A stretch of 64,000 nt of DNA from CAWIMX01 sp963837345 (lineage in GTDB: Bacteria; Acidobacteriota; Vicinamibacteria; Vicinamibacterales; CAVVIG01). Location: contig CAWIMX010000001.1 of the NCBI GenBank assembly GCA_963837345.1, positions 744,001 through 808,000 of the forward strand, in the 5' to 3' direction. Each line of letters opens with the position of its first letter. The stretch's first letter is position 1. A program made the position numbers and the translations under genes. A model generated the notes under the pieces. The model was not told where the DNA came from. It did no database searches and saw nothing but the letters and a program-made list of their open reading frames with translations. Positions 34,214 through 42,163 of the stretch are shown here, piece by piece.

Positions 34214-34220
34214 CCCGTCT

Positions 34221-35840
34221 ATGCCGACGTGGGCCATCGAGGCCCGAGAGCCGAGAGGCGCGCCGGGCGACGCGCGCGTCGTTCGCGATCCCGACGTGGT
34301 CGGCGCGGTGATCGAAGACGCCGCCCATGTGCCGGGCGGTTATGCGGCCGGCGTCGGGGCCCCGACGAGCGAAGCCGATGTCGCCGCGCTGATCGCGGCC
34401 TCGCCGGCGGTGCTGCCAATCGGCGCGCAATCATCGCTCACCGGCGGCGCCACACCGAGGGGCGAGGTCGTGCTGTCGACGAGCCGCCTGAATCGCATTC
34501 TGGCGATCGGATCCGACACGGTGCGGCTCGAGCCCGGCGTGCCGCTCGTGGAGCTCGATCGCGCCCTCGAGCGCGCGGGCCGCTACTACCCGCCCGCGCC
34601 GACCTTCACCGGCGCCTTCGCCGGCGGCACGGTGGCGACGAACGCCGCCGGAGCGGCCACATTCAAGTACGGCGCGACGCGCGCCTGGGTGCAGGCACTC
34701 ACGGTTGTGCTCGCCGACGGCGCGGTGATCGACATCGAGCGCGGCCAGACCCGCGCCCATCCCGACGGGTACTTCGAGATCCTTCGGCGCGGCCGGGCGA
34801 CACGCGTGCCGATTCCAGCCTACCGGCTTCCGCCGGTGCCGAAAGTCTCTGCCGGATATTTTTCGGCGCCAGGCATGGACCTGATCGACTTGTTCATCGG
34901 CTCGGAAGGCACCCTCGGCATCGTCACCGGGATCACGCTGCGCGTCGTGCCGACACGGCCGCCACTCTGCCTGGCGCTGGTGCTGTTCGACGATCGCGCC
35001 CGCGCCCTCGCATTCGTCGCGCGCCTGCGCCAGACCGCCGAGGCCACGTGGCGGAACGGCGATCCGCACGGCATCGACGTGTCCGCCATCGAACACATGG
35101 ATGCCCGATCGCTCGCGCTGGTGCGCGAAGACGGCATCGATCGCGAGTGTGGGCTGGCGCTGTCGGGCCGCGAAGCGATCGCGCTCGTCGTGACCGTCGA
35201 GGTGCCGGGCGTCGACCCGGCGGCGGCGTACGAGCAGATCGGGCGCGCGCACGATCACGACGCCCCAGACGGCGCGCTGACGCGCTTCTGCCGCCTCGTC
35301 GACGAATTCGGCGTTTCGGACGGCGTCGAAATCGCGGTGCCGGGCGATCATGCCCGGGCCGCACAGCTGCTGGCGCTGCGTGAAGCCGTGCCGGCCGGCG
35401 TGAACCGCCGCATCGGCCTCGCCCAGCGCCGGGTCGACGCCCGCATCGAGAAGACCGCCGCCGACATGATCGTGCCCTTCCATCGTCTCGGCGAGTTGCT
35501 CGATCGGTACGACGCCGAGTTCGCGAGGCGCGGCCTGGACGTCGCCGTGTGGGGGCACGTGTCCGACGGCAACGTCCATCCCAACGTCATCCCGAGGACC
35601 TATGCGGACGTCGAAGCAGGCAAAGAAGCCATTCTGGCCCTGGGCCGGAGCGCGATCGCCATGGGCGGCTCGCCGCTCGCCGAGCATGGCGTCGGGCGGA
35701 ATCCCGTGAAGCAGCAGCTGCTCCGCGAGATGTATGGCGAGGGCGGCGTCGAAGAAATGCGTCGGGTCAAACAGGCGCTCGATCCCGCGTGGAAACTCGC
35801 GCCGGGGGTGCTGTTTCCGGTTGGCAGGTCTGAGTTGTGA
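34221..35840 (+). CDS. FAD-binding oxidase, GlcD/D-lactate dehydrogenase-like
   Basis: 539 residues. PCMH-type FAD domain: 'VLPIGAQSSLTGGATPRGEV', 'YYPPAPTFTGAFAGGTVATN', 'AAGAATFKYGATRAWVQALT' and 'DLFIGSEGTLGIVTGITLRV'. The C-terminal FAD-oxidase domain has the metal and substrate His pair in 'VAVWGHVSDGNVHPNVIPRT' and 'GSPLAEHGVGRNPVKQQ'. Closest functional group: D-lactate, glycolate or D-2-hydroxyglutarate dehydrogenases passing electrons to quinone or cytochrome. The last five residues (GRSEL) and the stop lie inside a heptad repeat, so the native C-terminus may have been shaped by repeat invasion. No Fe-S subunit (GlcF) is adjacent. Confidence 0.87.
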   Translation: MPTWAIEAREPRGAPGDARVVRDPDVVGAVIEDAAHVPGGYAAGVGAPTSEADVAALIAASPAVLPIGAQSSLTGGATPRGEVVLSTSRLNRILAIGSDTVRLEPGVPLVELDRALERAGRYYPPAPTFTGAFAGGTVATNAAGAATFKYGATRAWVQALTVVLADGAVIDIERGQTRAHPDGYFEILRRGRATRVPIPAYRLPPVPKVSAGYFSAPGMDLIDLFIGSEGTLGIVTGITLRVVPTRPPLCLALVLFDDRARALAFVARLRQTAEATWRNGDPHGIDVSAIEHMDARSLALVREDGIDRECGLALSGREAIALVVTVEVPGVDPAAAYEQIGRAHDHDAPDGALTRFCRLVDEFGVSDGVEIAVPGDHARAAQLLALREAVPAGVNRRIGLAQRRVDARIEKTAADMIVPFHRLGELLDRYDAEFARRGLDVAVWGHVSDGNVHPNVIPRTYADVEAGKEAILALGRSAIAMGGSPLAEHGVGRNPVKQQLLREMYGEGGVEEMRRVKQALDPAWKLAPGVLFPVGRSEL

Positions 35841-35862
35841 GGTCTGAGTTCTGAGTTGTGAG
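35828..35862. repeat. five tandem heptads (TTGTGAG/GTCTGAG)
   Basis: Units GTCTGAG, TTGTGAG, GTCTGAG, TTCTGAG and TTGTGAG run in register, then break into a C-tract. The first two units contain the last codons and stop of the FAD oxidase gene. Same class as the arrays at 11702-11791. Confidence 0.65.
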
Positions 35863-35885
35863 TTCCCCCCTTCCCCCGTTTCTGC

Positions 35886-35891
35886 TATAAG
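35886..35891 (+). promoter_or_regulatory. -10 hexamer TATAAG, near-leaderless promoter
   Basis: TATAAG ends 6 nt before ATG 35898, with no Shine-Dalgarno between. It is the only promoter-like signal in the gap after the heptad repeat. Confidence 0.45.
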
Positions 35892-35897
35892 CAGTCG

Positions 35898-36281
35898 ATG
35901 AGCCGCTCGATCGCCTGGCTGCTCGCGGTGTTTCTTGCCGCGCTGCCCGTGGCGGGGACGATGTGCGACGCCACCTGCGATCTCGCCTCGTCGGGCAGGC
36001 CCGCTCAGGCCAGCCCGGCGTCGCCGCATCGACACCATCCCGGTGGCAGCCCCGCCGACCCGGCCCGACGCGGTCCACAGGGTCCCGATCGCTGTGGGCA
36101 CGATCATGTGTCGGGACGCACGGCCGTCGCGGCGGCGAAAGCCGCGCCGCCCACGCTCGCGGCCGCGGCGTTCCTCGTGGCGGCCGCCTCGCCGGTGGCG
36201 TCTCGACGCGCGTCCTCTCCCGCTCGCCTTCCGCTTCCACCCGATCGCCTCACCTCGCCCCGTCTCGTCCTCCGCGTCTGA
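35898..36281 (+). CDS. small exported Cys/His-containing protein, unknown
   Basis: 127 residues. A hydrophobic leader ('IAWLLAVFLAALPVAGTM') precedes 'CDATCDLASS', then a His-rich segment 'SPHRHHPGG' and 'DRCGHDHVSGRT', and an Ala/Pro-rich hydrophobic stretch near residue 85. Cys-x3-Cys, HRHH and CGHDH are plausible soft-metal ligands, so periplasmic copper or zinc binding is a guess. No family is recognised. A Met/His-rich outer-membrane-like protein follows 96 nt later; the two may form a metal-handling pair. Confidence 0.6.
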   Translation: MSRSIAWLLAVFLAALPVAGTMCDATCDLASSGRPAQASPASPHRHHPGGSPADPARRGPQGPDRCGHDHVSGRTAVAAAKAAPPTLAAAAFLVAAASPVASRRASSPARLPLPPDRLTSPRLVLRV

Positions 36282-36377
36282 TCCTGCGAGCTGGCACGCA
36301 GAGCCGGCCGTCGGACCTGCGTCTTCACGGACCCGCAGGTCCGCGCCCGGACAACGACTGGAGCCAGGAGGATCGAG

Positions 36378-37535
36378 ATGCGGACGGGTGTCTTCGCAGT
36401 GTGCGTGTGCCTGCTCGTCCCGGCGACAGCGAGTGGCCAGGGGAGTCAGCAGCCCGCAATGACGATGAGTTCCAGCCCGTGGATGGTCATGACCGACGGG
36501 GTCTTGTTCGGCGTCGTGAACCATCAGGGCGGGCCCCGCGGCGGCGATGAGGCCCGCGCCACGAACTGGCTGATGGTGATGGGCATGCGCCGGGCGGGCG
36601 CTGGGCAGTTGACGGTGACGGGCATGTTCAGCCTCGATCCCGCAACGGCGACGCCGCGCGGCTATCTCGAGCTCTTCCAGGCCGGCGAGGCCTACCACGG
36701 CGTGCCGAACGTCGATCGACAGCATCCCCACGATCTGCTGATGCGGGCCACCGCCTCATGGCGCGTGCCGATCGGCCCATCGTCGAGCTTCACCATTGGC
36801 GGAGGCCCCGTTGGCGAGGCGACGCTCGGCCCCGTGGCCTTCATGCATCGTGCGTCGGCCGCCGAGAATCCGGCGGCCCCGCTCGGCCATCACACACTCG
36901 ATTCCACCCACATCGCGATGGGCGTCGTCTCGGCCGCGGTCGATCGCGGCCCCTGGAGGGTGGAGGGGTCGGTGTTCAACGGCCGCGAACCGGACGACAA
37001 CCGGTGGGATCTGATGGATCCAGGTGCGCTCGATTCGTGGGCGGCGCGGGTGTGGTTCACACCCTCGTCGCGATGGGAATTCCAGGTGTCCCACGGGCTC
37101 CTGGTCGAGCCCGAAGCGCTCGATCCCGGGAACATTCGTCGTACGACGGCGTCGGGCTCGTGGCTCGCCAGGGGATCGGAACGACTGTCGGCGGTGACAG
37201 TCGCCTTCGGGCGGAACGAGACGGCGCACGGCGACTATCAGGCCGTCCTCGCGGAAGCGACCGATGCACGCGGGGCGCGGTCGATCTACGGGCGCGTGGA
37301 AGTCCTGCAGACGGAACTGACCGAACGCGAGTGGCTCACCGCCGCCACGCTGGGGGCGGTCCGCAACATCGGCGCCTGGCACGGCTGGGAAACGGGCGTC
37401 GGCGCGGACCTCACCGCGTATCGCGTGGGGGAGGCTCTGCGGGCTTCACACGGCGATCATCCGATGTCGTTCCATGTCTTCGTGCGGGTGCGCACGCCCG
37501 AAGGCCACATGGGGCGAATGTGGAACATGCACTAG
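36378..37535 (+). CDS. exported Met/His-rich barrel-like protein, possibly metal-related
   Basis: 385 residues; AGGAGGATCGAG sits just before the ATG. Signal peptide 'VFAVCVCLLVPATASGQ'. The mature start 'QPAMTMSSSPWMVMTDGVLF' is rich in Met, later regions hold 'NVDRQHPHDLLMRATASWRV' and 'PLGHHTLDSTHIAMG', and the end reads 'RTPEGHMGRMWNMH'. Alternating beta-strand patterning in the body ('RWEFQVSHGLLVEPEALDPG') suggests an outer-membrane barrel. Similar proteins with a QHPHD motif occur near copper resistance genes in other bacteria to my recollection; no copper genes are visible here, so the link is tentative. Confidence 0.65.
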   Translation: MRTGVFAVCVCLLVPATASGQGSQQPAMTMSSSPWMVMTDGVLFGVVNHQGGPRGGDEARATNWLMVMGMRRAGAGQLTVTGMFSLDPATATPRGYLELFQAGEAYHGVPNVDRQHPHDLLMRATASWRVPIGPSSSFTIGGGPVGEATLGPVAFMHRASAAENPAAPLGHHTLDSTHIAMGVVSAAVDRGPWRVEGSVFNGREPDDNRWDLMDPGALDSWAARVWFTPSSRWEFQVSHGLLVEPEALDPGNIRRTTASGSWLARGSERLSAVTVAFGRNETAHGDYQAVLAEATDARGARSIYGRVEVLQTELTEREWLTAATLGAVRNIGAWHGWETGVGADLTAYRVGEALRASHGDHPMSFHVFVRVRTPEGHMGRMWNMH

Positions 37536-37546
37536 CTGAGTGCTTG

Positions 37547-37565
37547 GCCCGGCGTGGTGCCGGGC
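37547..37565. terminator. bidirectional hairpin between convergent genes
   Basis: GCCCGGC (37547-37553), loop GTGGT, GCCGGGC (37559-37565). It sits in the 31-bp gap between two convergent stop codons. Confidence 0.5.
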
Positions 37566-37566
37566 G

Positions 37567-38136
37567 CTAGAGGATGAGGGCGATGACGGCGATGAGGACG
37601 AGGCCCAGGATGAGGAGCCAGGCGGCCACGCTGCCGCTCGCGCCGGACGTGGGCTGGCGCCTGGCGGGGTCGTCCAGCCGTGCGAGCGCGTCGCCGAGCG
37701 CGGCCTGCGCGCGGAGCGCCAGCGTCAGCGCCGACAGGAGCAGAACCCACGCCGTCGCCACGATCACGCGCGGGCCTGCGGAGCTCCCCGGGAGCGTGAC
37801 GGCGACGATGAGCGAGCCCAGCCAGCCCGCGAGCGCCAGGGCGGCCACGAATCGAAGGCGGGCGATCTCGCGATCGCCGATTTCCCGCATCAGGAAGAGG
37901 CGTCGCAGGCGTTCCGCTTCCCGCCGCTCCTCCTCGAGGCGTTCGCGGGCCAGGTCCTCTCGTCTGCGGTCGCGTGAAAACACTTCGCCCAGGGCGCCGG
38001 CGATCACGCCAGCGATCCGCGCCTCGAGCAGCCCGCGGCCGCCCGCCGACGCGGCCGTGACGCCGCGCTTCCGGCGGCGCCCCCAGTCGGCCACGCCGAG
38101 GGCGATGTCGAGCACGCGCAGCCAGGGCACCCGCAC
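37567..38136 (-). CDS. membrane protein of unknown function
   Basis: 189 residues from GTG 38136, which shares one base with the upstream peptidase stop (TAGTG); ATG 38157 would add seven residues and overlap that gene by 22 nt. The middle is a charged helix ('DRRREDLARERLEEERREAE', coiled-coil-like). It is followed by spans 'RFVAALALAGWLGSLIVAVT', 'VIVATAWVLLLSALTLALRA' and a C-terminal 'VAAWLLILGLVLIAVIALIL'. No family recognised. Coupling to the M61 peptidase suggests joint expression. Confidence 0.65.
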   Translation of the reverse strand: MRVPWLRVLDIALGVADWGRRRKRGVTAASAGGRGLLEARIAGVIAGALGEVFSRDRRREDLARERLEEERREAERLRRLFLMREIGDREIARLRFVAALALAGWLGSLIVAVTLPGSSAGPRVIVATAWVLLLSALTLALRAQAALGDALARLDDPARRQPTSGASGSVAAWLLILGLVLIAVIALIL

Positions 38137-39989
38137 TATCGGGCACCTCCGAGCCATGCGGCCCGGAATGTGCGCTCCTGCAGGGTGAGCGCACCGCCAG
38201 CAGCCTCGATCGGCACGATCGTCACTCGCGGGTCCTCGTCGAGCGCCACGCTCGCCGTGATGGGCCGGCCTCGACGATCCGTGTAGGTGAGGTCCACGCG
38301 GTCGCCCGCCTTGTGGCGCCCGAGGATCGCGTAGATCTCGGCCGGTGTGGCGACCGGCTCACCGTCGATCGCGTTCACCAGGTCGCCGCGTTCCAGGCCG
38401 GCCCGATACACGGGCCAGGTCGGCGCGACGAGCGTCGCCACGCGCACGCCGTCGCGTACGTCGAAGCGCACGTCGCCGAGCCACGCGCTCCCCGGATCTC
38501 GCTTGCGCAAGACGAGGCCGGCGCGCGCCAGCAGTGCGCCGTAGTCGGCCGTGTCGCGGCCCTCGACGTACCGCGCGAAGAAGTCGTGCGCGAACGCCTG
38601 GTCGCCCGACACCTGCGCCAGCGCCGCTTCGGCGTCGTCGATCGTGTAGGGGCGATCGACGTATCCCTCGCGGCTGCCGCCTGGCTTCCCGTAGGCGGTC
38701 CACATCGCACGCATGAAGTCGTCCAGGCTCACCGGGCCGCCCGGCCGCGCGCGCAGCGACAGGTCCATGGCCAGCGCGATCGCCGCGCCCTCGGAATAGT
38801 AGGAGACGTAGGTGTTCTCCCAGTTCGTCGGGTCGATGGGGCGCCCGCCGTCGGTGAACGGCGCCATCCGGCTCATCTCCTCCGCCGACCGCACGAGGTG
38901 GCCGGGCGCGACGACCATGGCGTTCACGAAGCCGCCGAACGTCTGCAGCGTCTCGGCCAGCGTCGTCAGGCCGGCGCGGCCGAGCGCGAGCGGTCCGTAG
39001 TATTGCGTGAAACCTTCGCCGAGCCACAGCTCGCCGGAGACGTTGGCGTGCGAAAAATCGAACGGCTCCAGCGAGCGGGGACGAATCCGCTCGACGTTCC
39101 AGTTGTGGAAGAACTCGTGCGCCACCGCATTCAACAGCGTGTGGCCCGATGCGGCGATCGACGCGGGCGACGTGATCACCGTGCTGTTCCGATGCTCCAT
39201 TCCATCGCTGTCGGCATAGGGAAGGTAGTCCACGATGAACGTGTAACGGCCTGGCTCGTACGTGGGATATTCGCCGAACACCTTGCCCTCCTCCTGCACG
39301 ATCCGCTCCACGTCCTTCACGAACGCGTCGAGATCCGTATCGCTGCCGGTGTGGTGCAAAGCGAACCGGAACGTATGGCCGGCCACGATGAACTGGCGCA
39401 GGGCGAGCGGCCCGAACTCGACCGGGCTGTCCATGAGGTACTGGAGGTTCGGCGCCGTGTACTCGAGCGCATTCCCGCCCGGATGCAGCTGCGTCGCCAC
39501 CTGCCAGCGCGTATCGGAAGGCGGCGTCAAGGAAAGCGTGACCGGCCGATCCTCGAGACCGCGCGCCCACATGAGCGACGCCGGCATGTTCATGTGCAGG
39601 TGCGTCGAGTCGACGGCGAGATAGGTGCCGTCCACCTGATCGCCGAATACTTTGTAGCGCACCAGCACCGAGCCGCCGTGGTCGGCCACGACCCAGGCCG
39701 ACGGATCGGGACGCGTCGGCGTCAGCTCGCGGCCGTCGTGGCCGAACACGTGCAGGTCGTACACATTCTTCGCGAATTCATGCAGCGCGTACCGCCCCGG
39801 CGAGCTCTCGCTCATTCGCAGGTCGAGCGGCTCGGGCCCGAGATCGGGAAACGTGGCCTCGACCTGCATCCAGTGGTGTTCCGGCTCTGGAATGGTGATC
39901 CAGTAGTGCACGGGCTCCGCGGCGCCGGCCGACCACGCCAGCACCACCGTGACGATCACGAGAGCCGTCAGCACCGAGCGGCGACGCAT
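38136..39989 (-). CDS. M61 glycyl aminopeptidase family protein with PDZ domain
   Basis: 617 residues from ATG 39989 (TAGCAT at 39998-40003 on this strand ends 8 nt upstream). Signal peptide 'VLTALVIVTVVLAWSAGAAE'. The N-terminal M61 beta domain is followed by the gluzincin site 'LLNAVAHEFFHNWNVERIRP' (HEFFH) with 'SGELWLGEGFTQYYGPLALG' giving the Glu ligand. A C-terminal PDZ domain begins near 'WPVYRAGLERGDLVNAIDGE' and ends 'RRGRPITASVALDEDPRV'. The prototype from Sphingomonas releases N-terminal Gly or Ala. Periplasmic here. Confidence 0.9.
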   Translation of the reverse strand: MRRRSVLTALVIVTVVLAWSAGAAEPVHYWITIPEPEHHWMQVEATFPDLGPEPLDLRMSESSPGRYALHEFAKNVYDLHVFGHDGRELTPTRPDPSAWVVADHGGSVLVRYKVFGDQVDGTYLAVDSTHLHMNMPASLMWARGLEDRPVTLSLTPPSDTRWQVATQLHPGGNALEYTAPNLQYLMDSPVEFGPLALRQFIVAGHTFRFALHHTGSDTDLDAFVKDVERIVQEEGKVFGEYPTYEPGRYTFIVDYLPYADSDGMEHRNSTVITSPASIAASGHTLLNAVAHEFFHNWNVERIRPRSLEPFDFSHANVSGELWLGEGFTQYYGPLALGRAGLTTLAETLQTFGGFVNAMVVAPGHLVRSAEEMSRMAPFTDGGRPIDPTNWENTYVSYYSEGAAIALAMDLSLRARPGGPVSLDDFMRAMWTAYGKPGGSREGYVDRPYTIDDAEAALAQVSGDQAFAHDFFARYVEGRDTADYGALLARAGLVLRKRDPGSAWLGDVRFDVRDGVRVATLVAPTWPVYRAGLERGDLVNAIDGEPVATPAEIYAILGRHKAGDRVDLTYTDRRGRPITASVALDEDPRVTIVPIEAAGGALTLQERTFRAAWLGGAR

Positions 39990-40126
39990 TTCAGCCGATG
40001 CTAGCACAGGGAAAAATCTGCCACGTCCAGCGAGCGCGGCCGAGGCAGAAGGCGCGCACGCGCACGGGCACAAAGTGGAATCGCCGGGCAATTTCGTGTG
40101 GCAGGCCTCCTGCAATCGGCGAAGCC

Positions 40127-40417
40127 ATGACCCACGCCGTTCTGTCAGGTCAGGCGATGCGGTTCGCGTGTCGCGTGGTCCAGCTGGTGGCCGATCTCGA
40201 TCGGCTTGCGGCGGCAGGGCCTGCGCCGCGCGACGGCCGCGGCGCCATCGACCCCGTGCGCGAGGCATCGACGCTCGGGCGCGATGCCCGCCAGCTCGCG
40301 GCCAGTCTCGACGAAGTCGCGGCGAGTCTCAGAGCGACTCCGCGGCGGGCGCCGCAAGCGCCTGTTCCAGGAATGCATCCTCCGGAAGGGCACCCAGAAT
40401 CTCGGTCCGGTCGTTGA
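40127..40417 (+). CDS. possible small helical protein (weak)
   Basis: 96 codons starting MTHAVLSGQAMRFACRVVQL and continuing with a helical, heptad-like 'REASTLGRDARQLAASLDEV'. The last 89 bp overlap the 3' end of the thioredoxin-like gene on the other strand and read as proline/basic shadow. No ribosome site or promoter stands out. The rest of the 39990-40328 gap holds nothing else that I can support. Confidence 0.25.
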   Translation: MTHAVLSGQAMRFACRVVQLVADLDRLAAAGPAPRDGRGAIDPVREASTLGRDARQLAASLDEVAASLRATPRRAPQAPVPGMHPPEGHPESRSGR

Positions 40418-40998
40418 CGACGGTCTTCGGCACGCCGGTCACCTGATACCGGCGCGCCAGATCGGGAAACTCGGTGGCCTCCACGGCGAAGGCGGTGATC
40501 TGCGGGCTCGCGAACGCCATCTCGTGCGCCAGCGTCACCGCCCGCGGGCAATGCGGGCACGAAGGCGTCGTGAAGACGCGCATGGTCGTGGGCGTGTCCA
40601 CCGAGGCCAGGCGCGCCAGGCTCGCCGCCGAAAGCCGCGAGGGACCGCCGCCCGCCAGGCGCACGGCCTCGATGAGCGACGCGAATTCGTAGCCGGCGGG
40701 CGCGCCGAGGAATCGCATGCGGGTGTCGACGAGCGTGCCGTGCTCCTCGAAGAGCACGGCGACTGCCGGCGCACGATCGATCCCGGTACTGCGCCGCGCG
40801 TTCGCCTTCCAGCACGAAATTCACGTCCTCGATCGCGATCCGCTCCGAGAGCGGCGGCAGCTCGTCCAGGATCTGCTTGGTCTGCAGACAGGTTTCGCAG
40901 CCGATGCTCTGTGTGAAGAACAGCAGCCGCACGGGGCGCGTCAAGTCGGCCAGCGACGTCCGGAGCGCGGCCTGATCGGTCGGAGAAAGAAGAGCCAT
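40329..40998 (-). pseudogene. two-domain thioredoxin/glutaredoxin-like protein, single frameshift
   Basis: The N-terminal half, in one frame from ATG 40998, reads 'RPVRLLFFTQSIGCETCLQT' (CETC) and 'DVNFVLEGERAAQYR'. The C-terminal half in another frame reads 'APAVAVLFEEHGTLVDTRMR', 'MRVFTTPSCPHCPRAVTLAH' (CPHC) and 'YQVTGVPKTVVNDRTEILGA' (cis-Pro loop). Removing one base from the CCC run at 40782-40784 joins the halves as 'QYRIDRAPAVAVLF'. The full protein of about 222 residues then has two thioredoxin folds like archaeal protein disulfide oxidoreductase, used for cytosolic disulfide exchange. The homopolymer location suggests a sequence error. Confidence 0.75.
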
Positions 40999-41038
40999 GA
41001 GCCGATCATCGCAGGATCGGCGCCGCGAGTCTACGCGG

Positions 41039-41485
41039 CTACTTGAACAGGTCGTCGAACGCCTGGCGGGCGCTCGGCGGCCCGCTCTCGGTGCCCGTCT
41101 GGCGCTCAATCGTGGTGCGGGCCGAAAAAAGCGTGCAGGCGTTCTTCCCGTCCTTCGGGGAGATCCGGGCGGGAATGGGCTGCGTGCACTCGAACCGCGC
41201 GCTCGTGTCGAAGAAGGCGCACTGGATGCAGCCGTGCAGATCGACACCGCAGCGCGCGCACCGATCGTCGGCCCCGACGGGAAGACCCAGACGGTTGCCG
41301 CAGCGGGCGCAGCGAAACACCTCGTGCGACGCCATGAGATTCGGCGTCTTCGGCCCGCGGGCATCCTGGAGCGGCCGCCCGGGCGCACGCGGCGTGTTGT
41401 CGCGGGCCGGCGCCTTCTCCCGCCTGGGCTCGCGATCGCGCGAGTCGTCCTGGTAGCCGCGCTGTCGATATTTCCTGTCAGACAT
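41039..41485 (-). CDS. cysteine-rich zinc-ribbon protein, unknown
   Basis: 148 residues. The first 50 are charged and probably disordered. Then 'VFRCARCGNRLGLPVGADDR' and 'CARCGVDLHGCIQCAFFD' give CxxC-x(n)-CxxC zinc knuckles, followed by 'FECTQPIPARISPKDG' and 'NACTLFSART', two further Cys. The KxACxxF block recurs in acidobacterial proteins I recall but cannot name. Possible nucleic-acid or protein adaptor role. It ends 40 bp before the thioredoxin-like start, so both may share a transcript; a tandem repeat tract lies upstream. Confidence 0.7.
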   Translation of the reverse strand: MSDRKYRQRGYQDDSRDREPRREKAPARDNTPRAPGRPLQDARGPKTPNLMASHEVFRCARCGNRLGLPVGADDRCARCGVDLHGCIQCAFFDTSARFECTQPIPARISPKDGKNACTLFSARTTIERQTGTESGPPSARQAFDDLFK

Positions 41486-41493
41486 CTCTTATT

Positions 41494-41985
41494 GGCGCCG
41501 GGGCCCCACCCCCGGCGCGAACTGACGCCGATGCGCTCGGCTCGGAGTCACTCGTCCTCGCCTCGGCATGGCCGCAGGCGCTTTCGGACTCACTGGCGCC
41601 GGGGCCTCACCTCCGGCGCGAACTGACGCCGATGCGCTCGGCTCGGAGTCACTCGTCCTCGCCTCGGCCGCAGGCGCTGTCGGACTCACTGGCGCCGGGG
41701 CCTCACCTCCGGCGCGAACTGACGCCGATGCGCTCGGCTCGGAGTCACTCGTCCTCGCCTCGGCATGGCCGCAGGCGCTGTCGGACTCACTGGCGCCGGG
41801 GCCCCACCCCCGGCGCGAACTGACGCCGATGCGCTCGGCTCGGAGTCACTCGTCCTCGCCTCGGCCGCAGGCGCTGTCGGACTCACTGGCGCCGGGGCCT
41901 CACCTCCGGCGCGAACTGACGCCGATGCCCTCGGCTCGGAGTCACTGGTCCTCCCCTCGGCATGGCCGCAGGCGCTTCTTCACCG
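41494..41985. repeat. five-copy tandem repeat, alternating 101- and 96-bp units
   Basis: Copies start at 41494, 41595, 41691, 41792 and 41888 (spacing 101, 96, 101, 96). The length difference is a 5-nt insertion that changes CGGCCGCAG to CGGCATGGCCGCAG. Each unit begins GGCGCCGGGGCC(T/C)CACC(T/C)CCGGCGC, a hairpin with a 7-bp stem. The last copy is degraded. Units of 101 and 96 do not keep one reading frame, so ORFs across it are not coding. Confidence 0.85.
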
Positions 41986-42008
41986 AGCGGGGGCCGGAAC
42001 TGCCTTGT

Positions 42009-42122
42009 CTGACCTGCCTGACTTGCCTGACCCGCCCGACCTACCTGACCCGCCCGACCTACCTGACCTACCCGACCTACCTGACCCGCCCGACCTACCT
42101 GACCCGCCTGACCCGCCTGACC
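42009..42122. repeat. 9-bp minisatellite (CTGACCCGC/CCGACCTAC), about 12.7 copies
   Basis: Twelve full nonamers and one partial run without gaps, alternating mainly CTGACCCGC and CCGACCTAC. It follows directly after the 101/96-bp array. Frames through it give Pro-Asp-Leu repeats (PPDLPDLPDL), which should not be taken as protein. Together the two arrays occupy most of a gene-free stretch of about 680 bp. Confidence 0.9.
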
Positions 42123-42163
42123 TTCCGTCCTATCTCGCCCGACCGACCTGTCGCATAATATCC

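Noticed and set aside
32468..34237. Symporter start at 34237
   Set aside because: It would cross the divergent FAD gene start and its promoter and add about 40 residues unlike any symporter N-terminus. GTG 34117, coupled to the short peptide, fits better.
41494..42122. Possible CRISPR array
   Set aside because: Units follow head to tail with no unique spacers, the repeat unit is about 100 bp or 9 bp, and no cas genes are seen.
41568..42158. ORFs with Ser/Ala/Arg then Pro-Asp-Leu repeats
   Set aside because: They are translations of the tandem DNA repeats. Unit lengths 101 and 96 do not preserve one frame and no ribosome site is present.
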